A stretch of 64,000 nt of DNA from Terriglobia bacterium (GCA_020073245.1 JAIQFQ010000002.1:124001-188000), one strand, 5' to 3'; shown: positions 7,520-15,920, numbered from the stretch's first letter. Notes: a model not told the origin generated them from the letters alone. Numbers and translations: made by a program.

Positions 7520-9307
7520 ATGGAGACCCTGCGGGACCTTTTCGAGTATGCCGTCAAGGCCTATCCCGCGCGCAAGGAGCTCTTGCGCGCCCGGGCCCGC
7601 AAGGGGTGGCGGACGTACACCGTGAAAGAGTTCGAGCGTGCCACGCGCGAGACCGCGGCGCGCTTGCGGCAGGCGGGGGTGGCCGCGGGAGACCGGGTTG
7701 CCCTCTTCGTGGAGAACCGACCGGAGTGGCACATCATCGATTTCGCCTGCCACCTCATCGCCGCGGTTCCGGTACCGCTCTACGCGACCCTGCCCGCCCA
7801 CCAGGTGCGTTACATCGTGAGCGACTCTCAGTCGAAGGTGCTCCTGGTGTCCGGCGCCGACCGCGCCCGAACGGCCCTCGAGGCGTGCTCCGACCTGCCC
7901 GGCGTGAGGGTGTTGGGTGTCGACCCCGACCTTGCCCCCGGGCTCGAGTGCCTTCACGACCTGGAGCTGCCGCCGGCCCGACGCTGGCCCGAACCGCCAC
8001 CGTTGTCGGGCGACGATCTCGCAAGCCTGATCTACACGTCGGGCACGACCGGGGAACCGAAAGGCGTAATGCTTTCGCATCGCAACTTCATGTCGCAGGT
8101 GAACACGGTCCGCGACCTGTACCCGATCACCGAACGTGACATCTGCATGTCGTTTCTCCCTCTCTCGCACGTGTTCGAGCGCACGGTGGACTACGTCTTC
8201 TTCGACCGCGGCTCTCAGATCAACTACGTCGAGTCGATCGAGCGGGTGCCGGCGCAGCTCACCGAGATTCGCCCGACCATCATGGTGTCGGTGCCCCGCC
8301 TGTACGAGCGCTCCTACATCAAGATCATCTCGAAGGTGCAGCAGGAGGGCGGCGCAAAGCGGCGGCTTTTCGAGTGGGCCTTGCGGGTGGGCCGCCAGGT
8401 GCGCGAGGCGGAGTGGCGCGGCGAACGCGCGTCGGCCTTTGCGCGCGGCCAGTTCGCGGTCGCACGGTCGCGGGTGTTCTCGAAGGTCTTGCAGAGGCTG
8501 GGCGGTAGGCTGCGCTTCTCGATCTCGGGTGGCGCTCCCCTCGCCCGTCAGGTTGCGGAGTTCTTCGACATCGTGGGCCTTCCGATACTCCAGGGTTACG
8601 GCCTGACCGAGACCGCCCCGGTCATCGCGGCGAACCGCCTCGACGCCAACCGCCTCGGGTCGGTCGGCCAGGTGTTTCCTGGCGTCGAGGTGCATATCGC
8701 GCCCGACGGCGAGATCCTCGCCCGCGGACCCAACATCATGCTCGGGTACTGGGGTCAAGCGGCGGCGACGGCCGAGACGATCGATGCCGGCGGCTGGCTG
8801 CACACGGGCGACGTGGGCTACCTCGACGCCGACGGGTACCTCTACATCACGGACCGCAAGAAAGAGATCATCGTGACGTCGGGCGGCAAGAACGTTGCGC
8901 CGCAGCCGATCGAAGGGCGTCTCGGCGCGACGCCGTTCATCGGCCAGGCCGTGCTGATCGGCGACAAATTTCCGTACCTCACGGCGCTCGTCGTGCCGAA
9001 CTTCGAGAACATCGAGGCGCACTTCGCGGCCAAGGGCGTGATCGGACTCGGAAAGTCGGAGATGGCCCAGCATCCGGAAACCGAGGCGCTCGTGGCGGCG
9101 GCGGTGAAGCAGGTCAACACGGAACTCGCGACCCACGAGCGCATCCGCCGCTTCACGGTCCTCCAGCGCGAGTTGTCTCTCGAGGAGGGCGAGCTGACGC
9201 CGACCATGAAGGTACGCCGCCGGGTGGTGGCCGAGCGCTACGCCGCTCGGATCGAGCAGATGTACCTCAAGACCCAGCGCGCCGGGGAGTACGAGCTCGC
9301 GGAGTAG
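7520..9307 (+). CDS. long-chain acyl-CoA synthetase (AMP-forming)
   Basis: This 595-residue ANL-superfamily enzyme probably activates fatty acids: acyl chain + ATP + CoA give acyl-CoA + AMP + PPi. The AMP-binding P-loop YTSGTTGEPKGVMLSHRN is near residue 172. QGYGLTETAPV (the A5 motif) is near 360, and GWLHTGDVGYLDADGYLYITDRKKEII near 430 carries the acyl-adenylate aspartate and the hinge. The C-terminal domain is complete. The length and the motif 'SFLPLSHVFERT' match the FadD15/FAA1-type long-chain group, but the substrate cannot be fixed from sequence. A good ribosome site (GGGGGA) precedes the ATG. It is divergent from truA. Confidence 0.88.
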   Translation: METLRDLFEYAVKAYPARKELLRARARKGWRTYTVKEFERATRETAARLRQAGVAAGDRVALFVENRPEWHIIDFACHLIAAVPVPLYATLPAHQVRYIVSDSQSKVLLVSGADRARTALEACSDLPGVRVLGVDPDLAPGLECLHDLELPPARRWPEPPPLSGDDLASLIYTSGTTGEPKGVMLSHRNFMSQVNTVRDLYPITERDICMSFLPLSHVFERTVDYVFFDRGSQINYVESIERVPAQLTEIRPTIMVSVPRLYERSYIKIISKVQQEGGAKRRLFEWALRVGRQVREAEWRGERASAFARGQFAVARSRVFSKVLQRLGGRLRFSISGGAPLARQVAEFFDIVGLPILQGYGLTETAPVIAANRLDANRLGSVGQVFPGVEVHIAPDGEILARGPNIMLGYWGQAAATAETIDAGGWLHTGDVGYLDADGYLYITDRKKEIIVTSGGKNVAPQPIEGRLGATPFIGQAVLIGDKFPYLTALVVPNFENIEAHFAAKGVIGLGKSEMAQHPETEALVAAAVKQVNTELATHERIRRFTVLQRELSLEEGELTPTMKVRRRVVAERYAARIEQMYLKTQRAGEYELAE

Positions 9308-9469
9308 ACGTTTGAAGGTGCGAAGGTTCAAGAAGATGAGGTAAAAGGTCAAACGTCAAAAGGGAAAGGGAAGACAGGATCGAGATTGGCTTTTCCTTGG
9401 TTTCCCTCTTACGTTTCCCTTTTCACCTCTGACCTTGGTGGGTCCTGGCGACGGTTGAGCCTTCGAACC
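9308..9469. repeat. heptamer-array inverted repeat B
   Basis: After an outer unit (GAAGGTTC) the left arm reads AGGTAAA, AGGTCAA, ACGTCAA, AAGGGAA, AGGGAAG. The right arm (9393-9470) carries the complement, including CCCTCTTACGTTTCCCTTTT and finally CCTTCGAACC. It lies between two convergent genes, so it could act as a two-way terminator. No simple hairpin plus U-tract stands out. Confidence 0.6.
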
Positions 9470-10663
9470 TCAGCCCTCCAGGACGCCGTGCTTCTGTGCC
9501 ACCGCCACGAAGGCCGACACGGCTCGGTCGAGGTCTTCCCGTGTGTGAGCGGCCGAGATCTGGGCCCGCAACCGGGCGTGGCCCTGCGGCACGACCGGGT
9601 AGCCGAACCCGGAAACGTAGACCCCGCGCTCCAGGAGGTCCTTGCCCATCGCCATGGCCAGCGCGGTGTCGCCCACGATGACGGGCACGATCGGGTGCAT
9701 GCCGTGCGGGATGCGGAACCCTGCCGAGCCCATGCGGTCGCGGAAGTAGCGCGCGTTGGCCTGCACCGTCTGCGTTCGTGAGGGGTCTTGCATCACGATC
9801 CGAAAAGCCTCCATCGCGGCACCCGCGACCGCGGGGGCGAGGGAGTTCGAGAACAGGTACGGCCGCGAGCGCTGTCGCAACGTCTCGATCACCGCCTTCG
9901 GACCGGTGACGTAGCCTCCCATCGCCGAGCCCATCGCCTTGCCGAGTGTCCCGGTGTGGACCGGGACCTTGCCCCAGACGCCCAGTTCCTCGGCGGTGCC
10001 GCGGCCCCTCGAGCCGAGCAGTCCGGTGGCGTGGGAGTCGTCGACGATGAGTACGGCGCCGTGCCGCTCGCACGCCCCGATGATCTCGGGCAGCGGGGCG
10101 AGTTCGCCTTCCATCGAGAAGACACCGTCCGTAACGGACAGGATGAAACGGGCTCCCTCGGACCGGGCCTGCTTGAGCTTGGCCTCGAGGTCCGGCAGGT
10201 CGTTGTGCTTGTACACGTAGCGCCTGGCCTTGGCGAGCCTGACGCCGTCGATGATCGAAGCGTGGTTCAACTCGTCGGAGACGATGGCGTCCTCGGAGCC
10301 GGTCAGCGTCGTGAGGCACGCCTCGTTGGCGCTCCAGCAGGAGCTGTACAGAATCGTGTCGTCGGTCTCGTAGAACCCTGAGAGAGTGGCCTCGAGTTGC
10401 TTGTGCAGCACCTGGGTGCCGCAGATGAAGCGGACCGATCCCATGCCCACGCCCCACTCCTCGATCGCGCGGATCGCCGCCTGGCGGACACGAGGGTCGT
10501 TCGCGAGGCCGAGGTAGTTGTTCGAAGTGAGCATCACGACGTCCCTGCCGTTGACCTTCACGCGATGGTCCTGCGGGCCCTCGAGAGCGACCTCGACCTT
10601 GAACGTGCGCGCCTGATGCAGCTTCTCGATCTCTCCTGTGAGGAACTCCAAGAACTCCTGCAT
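9470..10663 (-). CDS. kbl: glycine C-acetyltransferase (2-amino-3-ketobutyrate CoA ligase)
   Basis: This 397-residue PLP enzyme of the alpha-oxoamine synthase family interconverts 2-amino-3-ketobutyrate + CoA with glycine + acetyl-CoA in threonine breakdown. Motifs present are TSNNYLGLA, FICGTQVLHKQLE, the cofactor aspartate in VDDSHATG, and the Schiff-base lysine in HTGTLGKAMGSAMGGY near residue 244. The GGGAGG ribosome site lies 8 nt before the ATG. The usual partner, threonine dehydrogenase, is not in the window. The related AONS/ALAS enzymes are alternatives, but FICGTQ and the overall pattern favour Kbl. Confidence 0.9.
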   Translation of the reverse strand: MQEFLEFLTGEIEKLHQARTFKVEVALEGPQDHRVKVNGRDVVMLTSNNYLGLANDPRVRQAAIRAIEEWGVGMGSVRFICGTQVLHKQLEATLSGFYETDDTILYSSCWSANEACLTTLTGSEDAIVSDELNHASIIDGVRLAKARRYVYKHNDLPDLEAKLKQARSEGARFILSVTDGVFSMEGELAPLPEIIGACERHGAVLIVDDSHATGLLGSRGRGTAEELGVWGKVPVHTGTLGKAMGSAMGGYVTGPKAVIETLRQRSRPYLFSNSLAPAVAGAAMEAFRIVMQDPSRTQTVQANARYFRDRMGSAGFRIPHGMHPIVPVIVGDTALAMAMGKDLLERGVYVSGFGYPVVPQGHARLRAQISAAHTREDLDRAVSAFVAVAQKHGVLEG

Positions 10664-10733
10664 GCATCCTCCCGTGGCTGTGCGGCGGTTCCGTCGCGGG
10701 CAACGACCGGCTGTCCGTGCGGCCTCGGCCTCT

Positions 10734-11423
10734 TCAACCCGTCCCGAGCAGGGCCTCGAGCGCTTCCGGTGAGTCCAGCGAGTCCAGCAGCGCGTCCGGC
10801 GCCAGTGCCGCGAGCTTCTCCCTGGATGTCTTGCTGCTCGCCACGGCCACCGCGCGTGCCCCCCCGGCGCGCGCGCATCGGATGTCGGCTTCCGCGTCCC
10901 CGATCACGACGGTGCTGGGGCCCTCGAAATCGGTGCCCCAGAGGTCCCGGGCACGAGCCCTGGCAATCGGCACCAGGCGATTGCGGTCCTCGTGGTCGGA
11001 CCCGAAGGCGCCGGTCGCAAAGCGGTCTCCGATCCCGGCGGCGCGCAACTTGATCTCGGCGCCGGACCGGATGTTGCCGGTGAGCAGACCTACCGCGACC
11101 TCCGCGCGCCGCGCCAATTCGGCCAGGATCTCGAGCACACCGGGGAGAGCACGGGTGTTGTCCGGCGTCAGCATCGAGGAAAGGCGGGAGCAATACCGGT
11201 CGAAGATCTCTTCCAGACGGGGCTCGACCTCGGAGCGCGTCAACCCCGCGAGGGCCGTGAGCTCGAAGACGATTTGGGGATCGGTTTTCCCGGCAAACGC
11301 GTAGCCGTCGATCGGGCCCGCCGTTCCCAACGTCTCACGGAGGGCCAAGCCGATCGCACGGCCCGCCTGTCCATTGGTGGAAAGCAAGGTTCCGTCGACG
11401 TCGAAGAGGATGAGCCGGCGCAC
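10734..11423 (-). CDS. HAD-superfamily phosphatase (phosphoglycolate phosphatase-like)
   Basis: This 229-residue protein has all HAD motifs: I, LFDVDGTLL near residue 6; II, GLLTGN; III, the lysine region; and IV, VIGDAEADIRCA. The helical cap after motif I is C1 type, as in Gph and PGMB relatives. Substrate is unknown, with phosphoglycolate or another small phosphate ester likely. The start is a GTG that yields MRRLILFDVDGTLL. The longer frame upstream enters a repeat element and is discarded. A TGG-TAGACT extended -10 lies 16 nt before this GTG and supports the choice. kbl follows 70 bp downstream on the same strand. Confidence 0.8.
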   Translation of the reverse strand: MRRLILFDVDGTLLSTNGQAGRAIGLALRETLGTAGPIDGYAFAGKTDPQIVFELTALAGLTRSEVEPRLEEIFDRYCSRLSSMLTPDNTRALPGVLEILAELARRAEVAVGLLTGNIRSGAEIKLRAAGIGDRFATGAFGSDHEDRNRLVPIARARARDLWGTDFEGPSTVVIGDAEADIRCARAGGARAVAVASSKTSREKLAALAPDALLDSLDSPEALEALLGTG

Positions 11424-11439
11424 GGGTTCCGCCCGGCGA

Positions 11440-11445
11440 AGTCTA
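11440..11445 (-). promoter_or_regulatory. extended -10 element for HAD phosphatase
   Basis: On the minus strand TGG-TAGACT ends 16 nt before the GTG at 11423. The predicted leader is about 9 nt. The TG one base upstream of the hexamer is the extended -10 signature, which can compensate for a missing -35. Confidence 0.4.
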
Positions 11446-11505
11446 CCATCAGGCACGATCGCCGGGGAGCCGGGGGGCCGAGGGGCGGCGGGGCAGAGAA
11501 GCAAT

Positions 11506-11690
11506 GATGCGTTCGCAGGTTGAGACCGGGGGAGAAGGAAGACGGGAGAGGGAAGAGGGAAGACGAAAGCCCCGGCTCTGGAGCGCGTTTCGCTCCTTGC
11601 CTTTCCTCTACCTTCTCCCTTCTTACCTCTCCCCTTCGGGCGGACGTTCGAGCCTTTGAACCTGCGAACCTGCGAACTTCGCAAATTGAC
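11506..11690. repeat. heptamer-array inverted repeat C
   Basis: The outer arms are GTTCGCAGGTT on the left and AACCTGCGAACCTGCGAAC on the right, with 8-nt units. The inner arms are purine-rich 7-nt units on the left (GGGAGAA, GGAAGAC, GGGAGAG, GGAAGAG) and pyrimidine-rich complements on the right. It lies between the divergent HAD and unknown-protein genes and is the only copy not next to a 3' end. Confidence 0.6.
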
Positions 11691-11743
11691 AGTGCGAGTG
11701 GGCTTCCCGTAGCATCGCTTGGAGTGGAGGCTCGAAGCCGGCC

Positions 11744-12451
11744 GTGTTGACCGGGTACAACACCGATATCGACTTCGAAGGCGTGACGTACCACGTCCAG
11801 ACCGAGGACCGTGGTGCCGCCAACCCGCTGATCGAGTCGCTCGTCTACGTGAAGGGTGAGATCCTCGCGACGCGTCGCACCGAATACGCCAATCTCCTGG
11901 AAGCCGGCGCGGAGCCGTCCTCGATCCAAATTCTCATGGAGCGTCAGCATCGCACGATCGTGGATGCCATTCGGATCGGTCGCATCGACCTGCTGACCGA
12001 ACCGTCCGTCAGTGACGCGAGCGACACGACGGTCACTCGCCGCTCGCCTTTCGCGGGCCTGCAGGCAGGCGGGCCGATCGACGTGGCCAGGCTCTCCCAG
12101 AAGACGCTCGATGAGGTGATCGCAGACTGGCTTGCTGAGCAGCAGAAGGAGGAGCGAGTCCGCCTGCGCGTCCTCGGCGGGGATGACCTGCGATACGGCG
12201 CCGCGTTCACCCTTCAGGTCATCATCCAAACGACACCGGGTGACGCGCCTGTCGTCGGGGCGAACGCGAGTGCGCGCTTTCTCTCGACGACGATGAAGCC
12301 GACCAGGCTGGCCGACGGCACGAGCGACAACACCGGCACGGTGGAGCTCAAGGGCACAATCCCGCGGCTCGAGAAGGGCCAGGGGCTCCTCGTCGTCACG
12401 GTCCAGCATCCTCGCGGCAACGACGAGGTCAAGTTCCTGGTCAGCAGGTAG
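11744..12451 (+). CDS. conserved-looking protein of unknown function
   Basis: I do not recognise a named family for this 235-residue protein. The N-terminal 60 residues are distinctive: GYNTDIDFEGVTYHVQTED, then NPLIESLVYVKGEILATRRT. They look like a small conserved beta-rich domain found upstream of varied C-terminal parts in Acidobacteriota-like genomes, which I recall only loosely. The middle is helical and charged. The C-terminal ~90 residues look like a beta-sandwich ('FTLQVIIQTTPGDAPVVGAN' to 'LLVVTVQHPRGNDEVKFLV'). No signal peptide or membrane segment is seen. The start is a GTG, with a TTG one codon later as alternative. Confidence 0.6.
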   Translation: MLTGYNTDIDFEGVTYHVQTEDRGAANPLIESLVYVKGEILATRRTEYANLLEAGAEPSSIQILMERQHRTIVDAIRIGRIDLLTEPSVSDASDTTVTRRSPFAGLQAGGPIDVARLSQKTLDEVIADWLAEQQKEERVRLRVLGGDDLRYGAAFTLQVIIQTTPGDAPVVGANASARFLSTTMKPTRLADGTSDNTGTVELKGTIPRLEKGQGLLVVTVQHPRGNDEVKFLVSR

Positions 12452-12452
12452 A

Positions 12453-12600
12453 AGAAGCGTGGTCAGTGGCCGGTGTCCCGTGGCCGGCAAAGCCTGCCAT
12501 GGCCGCGGGCTTCCGCATTCCTGAGCCCCAAGAAGTGACCACCTCGGTTTGCGGCTTTGTTGTTTCCGGCCACTGGCAACCGGTCACCGGCCACCGTTTG
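12453..12600. repeat. heptamer-array inverted repeat D (GC-rich version)
   Basis: Left arm units are GTGGTCA, GTGGCCG, GTGTCCC, GTGGCCG. Right arm units are CGGCCAC, TGGCAAC, CGGTCAC, CGGCCAC. The 7-nt period and inverted layout are the same as in the AT-richer copies, but the words are GC-rich. It lies between convergent genes. Confidence 0.6.
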
Positions 12601-13512
12601 CTACGACTCCATCCGGCCCTTGAGGAACGCCTCGATTCCTGCCTTTGCGATGCTGGGGTTCTCCCGGCAGCGGCGGACCGAGTACGGGTACCAGTGTGAG
12701 CCGAACGGAACGTACACGCGCAGCTTGTGACCGGCCCCGGTGATGATGCGCCGGAGCTGAGGATCGACCCCGAGGAGCATCTGGAACTCGTATCCGTCCT
12801 TGCTCAACCCGAGTTCCTGGATGATGCCGAGCGCTTCGCACACGAGCAACTCATCGTGTGTGGCGATGCCGACGTACGCGCCACTCGCCATGAGAATCCG
12901 CAGTGCATGGACGAAGGCCCGGCGGATGATCTCGCGCTCCTCGTATGCGATTGTTCTGGGCTCCCGGTAGATTCCCTTGCACAGCCGGACGCTGGCGCCC
13001 TCGGCCGCAAGGGCGGCGGCATCGGCCATCGTGCGCCGCAACCGGGCCTGGAGCACCACCCCTGTGCCCTTGGGGAAACGGGTTATGAGCTCACGGTACA
13101 GGCGCAGCGTCGCATCCGTGGTCGGGGAGTCCTCCATGTCGATTCGGACGAAGATCCCCTTGGCGGCCGCGCGCTCGATCACGGCCGTGATGTTGTCGCG
13201 ACAGAAGCCATGGTCGATGTTGAGGCCCATCTGAGTGGGCTTCAGCGAGATGTTGGCGGGGAGCGCCTCGGCGGCGATGGTCTCGATGACCTCGTGGTAC
13301 TCGGCGACGGCGGTAGCGGCGTGCTGGCGTTCGCTCACGCTCTCGCCAAGGACATCGAGCGTGGCGCAGCACCCCTCCTCGGACAGCCTCTTGACGGTAG
13401 CTATGGCGTCCGTGAGCGTTGCTCCGGCGACGTATCGGCGGGCGAAGAAATGGATCATCGGTTTCGGTGTGATGGGCAACGTGGCCCGCACGATCGAGTC
13501 GAAGACACTCAT
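12601..13512 (-). CDS. proline dehydrogenase
   Basis: This 303-residue FAD-dependent TIM-barrel protein oxidises proline to pyrroline-5-carboxylate, feeding electrons to the quinone pool. The length matches the monofunctional (Thermus/Bacillus PutB-like) enzymes rather than the PutA fusion. Family motifs are SLKPTQMGLNIDHG, VRIDMEDSPTTDATL, VRLCKGIYREP, IATHDELLV and the C-terminal YVPFGSHWYPYSVRRCREN, which binds substrate carboxylate through the arginine pair. GGGAGGA precedes the ATG. No P5C dehydrogenase is nearby. The start overlaps the comF stop by 4 bp. Confidence 0.92.
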   Translation of the reverse strand: MSVFDSIVRATLPITPKPMIHFFARRYVAGATLTDAIATVKRLSEEGCCATLDVLGESVSERQHAATAVAEYHEVIETIAAEALPANISLKPTQMGLNIDHGFCRDNITAVIERAAAKGIFVRIDMEDSPTTDATLRLYRELITRFPKGTGVVLQARLRRTMADAAALAAEGASVRLCKGIYREPRTIAYEEREIIRRAFVHALRILMASGAYVGIATHDELLVCEALGIIQELGLSKDGYEFQMLLGVDPQLRRIITGAGHKLRVYVPFGSHWYPYSVRRCRENPSIAKAGIEAFLKGRMES

Positions 13513-14225
13513 GCAATCCTCCCGGGTTGTGGGGTCCTGGCGATTGCCAGGACGTAGATCTCATCAGCGCCAGCATGCGCGAGGGCGCGGGCGCAGCACG
13601 CTACGGTGGCGCCGGTCGTGATCACGTCGTCGACCAGCAAGACCCGTCCGGCGACCGGCCGCCGCGCCCCGAAGGTGGCGGCGCCGAGCCTGAGCCGGTC
13701 GGCCCGCCTCCGGCCGACCTGAGCGCCGCGACCGCGCCGCCGCAGGGGCCGCGCGAACGGGACTTTCAGCTCTCGCGCCAGCGCTCGACCCAGAACCCCC
13801 GCCTGATCGTAGCCGCGCCGTAGGCGGCGCCGCCAGGTCATCGGCACTGAGACGACGGCGTCGGGCTGCTTCCACCCGCTGCCGCGGAAGCTCTGCGCCA
13901 GAAGCGCCGCTAGGGGTGTGCCCAGCTCGTCTCTGCCGCGGTTCTTGAACAGCAGGACGAGGTCGCGCATCGTGCCCTCGTACGGCCCGAGTGTCGCAGC
14001 GGCGCGCCAGGGGGGCGGATCGATGCGGCACGCCAGGCAGGCCTCCCCTGACGCCACGTCCGGACTCCCGCAGACCGGGCACAACGGACCGCGGTGGGAC
14101 GGCAGACGGTCCCAGCAGTTCGCGCAGATCCCGGCGCGGCTGCCGGTCCACGGCAGCGCCACCCGGCACAGGGCACAGGTCGAAGGGAGGAACGTCAAGG
14201 CGAGGGCCTCGGCGAAGGACGCCAT
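13509..14225 (-). CDS. comF: ComF family phosphoribosyltransferase-like protein
   Basis: This 238-residue protein has the ComF layout. An N-terminal zinc-finger half (CALC, CANCW, CPVCG, CLAC) is followed by a type I phosphoribosyltransferase domain with VLLVDDVITTGATV near residue 195. ComF is linked to DNA uptake in naturally transformable bacteria, though its exact activity is not settled. The frame extends upstream to 14333 but would cross the next promoter. The ATG at 14225 is preferred because TGG-TACAAT ends 9 nt before it. Type IV pilin genes elsewhere in the window make a competence role plausible but unproven. Confidence 0.85.
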   Translation of the reverse strand: MASFAEALALTFLPSTCALCRVALPWTGSRAGICANCWDRLPSHRGPLCPVCGSPDVASGEACLACRIDPPPWRAAATLGPYEGTMRDLVLLFKNRGRDELGTPLAALLAQSFRGSGWKQPDAVVSVPMTWRRRLRRGYDQAGVLGRALARELKVPFARPLRRRGRGAQVGRRRADRLRLGAATFGARRPVAGRVLLVDDVITTGATVACCARALAHAGADEIYVLAIARTPQPGRIA

Positions 14226-14234
14226 GGCGGCGAG

Positions 14235-14240
14235 ATTGTA
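14235..14240 (-). promoter_or_regulatory. extended -10 element for comF
   Basis: On the minus strand TGG-TACAAT ends 9 nt before the comF ATG, so the mRNA would be nearly leaderless. The comF ATG has no Shine-Dalgarno sequence in front. Confidence 0.42.
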
Positions 14241-14308
14241 CCAGCATCGCACGAGCCCGGTGGGACCAGACCCGTTGCGGCGTGACAACGGCGCTCGCAC
14301 GAACCCCG

Positions 14309-14314
14309 TATACT
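14309..14314 (+). promoter_or_regulatory. -10 element for outer-membrane-type protein gene
   Basis: TATACT lies 17 nt before the ATG at 14332. It would give a leader of about 11 nt that contains AGGAGG. A GTGACA sequence lies 21 bp upstream, too far for a normal -35. Confidence 0.4.
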
Positions 14315-14331
14315 CCCGGCAGGAGGCAACC

Positions 14332-14871
14332 ATGCGTTGGACGTGTGCGGCGCTTCTGGCGCTGGGTGTAGCGAGCGCAGCGAGCGGTCAGGTGGCCTGG
14401 TTGGGTGCGTCGTGGGGGACGAGCTGGGAATGGCAGGCCCCATCGGCGCCGGGCACGAACTTCCTCCACAGCTCGGACGCGGCGCCCTCCGTCTTCGTCG
14501 CTTTCCCGATGAGGGAGAGCACTTTGTTCCGGCTGAAGGCAGCCGAGCTGCCTTACACGGAGGTCATCAACGGCGTGGGTTGGCCGGGCCGGTTGCGCGC
14601 GTATACGGCCGGGATCGACTACCTGATGCCGGGGACGTTCGGCCAGGCCATCCTGTCGGCGGGTCTCGGGTCGTACCAGCTCGACCTCAAGGCCAAGAAC
14701 CCTCCCGCCGCCTACGAAGAGAGCAAGTTCGGGTGGTACTTCAGCGTCAGCGAATGGTTCACCGTGACCCGTCGAAGCCGGGCCACGGTCGAGCTCGTGA
14801 TGAACCGGACGGAACATGCTCAGAAACCCATGATATTCACCGCCAACGTGGGCCTCGCGTTCGGCTGGTAG
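14332..14871 (+). CDS. secreted, probable outer-membrane beta-barrel protein
   Basis: I do not recognise this 179-residue protein. Residues 1-20 form a clear signal peptide ending in ASAASGQ. The rest alternates polar and hydrophobic residues as short beta strands ('LRAYTAGIDYLMPG', 'FGWYFSVSEWF', 'RATVELVMNRT'). The sequence ends in NVGLAFGW, whose terminal aromatic residue is typical of outer-membrane barrels recognised by BamA. AGGAGG lies 5 nt before the ATG. A small unknown gene follows 3 bp downstream. Function unknown. Confidence 0.6.
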   Translation: MRWTCAALLALGVASAASGQVAWLGASWGTSWEWQAPSAPGTNFLHSSDAAPSVFVAFPMRESTLFRLKAAELPYTEVINGVGWPGRLRAYTAGIDYLMPGTFGQAILSAGLGSYQLDLKAKNPPAAYEESKFGWYFSVSEWFTVTRRSRATVELVMNRTEHAQKPMIFTANVGLAFGW

Positions 14872-14874
14872 GCG

Positions 14875-15222
14875 ATGCCCCATGTGATCCGCTCCGGCTT
14901 GGCGGATCTGACCGCGGCGTGGCGGGACCTTCCCCGCGGTCCCTGGCGCTGGGGGAACGCGCTGGCGCGAGTGGAGGGGTGTTACCTGGGGCGCGACGCC
15001 GCGACGTTGCTCGTAGCGGGCGTGGTGATCGAGTTTGGGCGCGCACTCCACCCGATTCTGCTCGTCTCGCACGGCGCTGAGACCACGGCCGTGCACCTCT
15101 GGTCCGCAGTACCCGTTGAGCGCACCGAAGGCGTGAAGCGACTCCTTGCCCAGGTCGCACAGGAGCTTCCGGCCTTTGGCGCCGGTGGTGTCCTGACCAC
15201 CAATATCCCGCCTCTCGTCTGA
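14875..15222 (+). CDS. hypothetical protein
   Basis: This is a 115-residue soluble-looking protein of unknown family. It starts 3 bp after the preceding barrel-like gene, so the two are probably co-transcribed. There is no signal peptide, no cysteine cluster beyond a single Cys, and no catalytic motif I can name. The pattern suggests a small alpha/beta domain ('AATLLVAGVVIEFG', 'HPILLVSHGAETTAVHLWS'). Confidence 0.5.
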   Translation: MPHVIRSGLADLTAAWRDLPRGPWRWGNALARVEGCYLGRDAATLLVAGVVIEFGRALHPILLVSHGAETTAVHLWSAVPVERTEGVKRLLAQVAQELPAFGAGGVLTTNIPPLV

Positions 15223-15243
15223 CCGCCACCCCGGCCGCATTCA

Positions 15244-15404
15244 ACGGAAGTTTAGAGTTCAGAGTTAAGAGTTAAGAATTGAGAGACACGGGGCCGTTGC
15301 GGAACCGCCGAGGTGCAAGCGCAAAGCTAGCTTTTCCTGTCGTTGACTCTTCACTCTTAACTCTTAATTCTCAACTGTCTCTTGTGGACCTTCGAGCGTG
15401 CCGC
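15244..15404. repeat. heptamer-array inverted repeat E
   Basis: This is the clearest copy of the family. The left arm (15249-15285) reads GTTCAGA, GTTAAGA, GTTAAGA, ATTGAGA. The right arm (15345-15384) reads its complement, with CTCTTAACTCTTAATTCTC. A ~55-bp GC-rich centre separates them. It lies between convergent genes and is strongly AT-rich compared with its surroundings. Confidence 0.65.
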
Positions 15405-15920
15405 TCAGCGCTGCTCGCGCTCGGTCTCCTGGAACTGTTCCTGGTGTGTCTGCTGGAGGTCCTGGATCTTGTCCCGGATGCCGCCGATGGGCCCCGGGGG
15501 AGCGCCTCCTGGGCTCCCCGGCACGGCCTCGGCCTGGTCGAGGAGGCGGCGCGCCTTGACTCGGTGGGGATCGGTGAGGGACTCAGAGGCTGCCAACAGC
15601 TCATCCGCAGCGCCCCGGAGGTTGACCGCAGTGTGGTAGTCGGCCGTTCCAGGTGCGAGGCCTGCGGCCCAAGCGGCAGCCCGCGCGGCGGCCTCGCGCA
15701 GCTCGTCGAGAGGGAGCTGAGGTTGACCGGCGAGGTCGCGGAGCCGCTGGGCGAGACGGGACGCCGCGAGATCGTCGAAGGGCCTTGCGCCGGCATCGTT
15801 CTGGGTCGCGAACGTCACGCTCTTGACTGCATCGAGGTCCTGTCGGGTCTGGCGCGTGGCGAGGATGAGCACCACGACCATCACGATGAGCAAGCCGGCG
15901 AGAGTGAATATCGATCGCAC
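15405..15920 (-). CDS. hypothetical single-pass membrane protein
   Basis: This 171-residue protein starts at a GTG with GGGAGG 8 nt upstream. One strong hydrophobic helix at residues 4-20 is followed by a helical, Ala-rich soluble part and a Gly/Pro-rich linker ('GSPGGAPPGP'). A Gln/Glu-rich amphipathic tail ('IQDLQQTHQEQFQETERE') could form a short coiled coil. No family recognised. It is convergent with the gene at 14875-15222 across repeat E, and divergent from the secreted protein at 16057. Confidence 0.55.
   Translation of the reverse strand: MRSIFTLAGLLIVMVVVLILATRQTRQDLDAVKSVTFATQNDAGARPFDDLAASRLAQRLRDLAGQPQLPLDELREAAARAAAWAAGLAPGTADYHTAVNLRGAADELLAASESLTDPHRVKARRLLDQAEAVPGSPGGAPPGPIGGIRDKIQDLQQTHQEQFQETEREQR

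Noticed and set aside
13564-15240. 558-codon minus-strand frame spanning comF and two plus-strand genes
   Set aside because: It runs through comF in the wrong frame and across a ribosome site and promoter of plus-strand genes. The content is low-complexity Arg/Pro.
15244-15404. Heptamer arrays as tRNA or IS termini
   Set aside because: There is no tRNA cloverleaf or T-loop GTTCGA consensus in place. There is no transposase gene and no target-site duplication visible at the ends.
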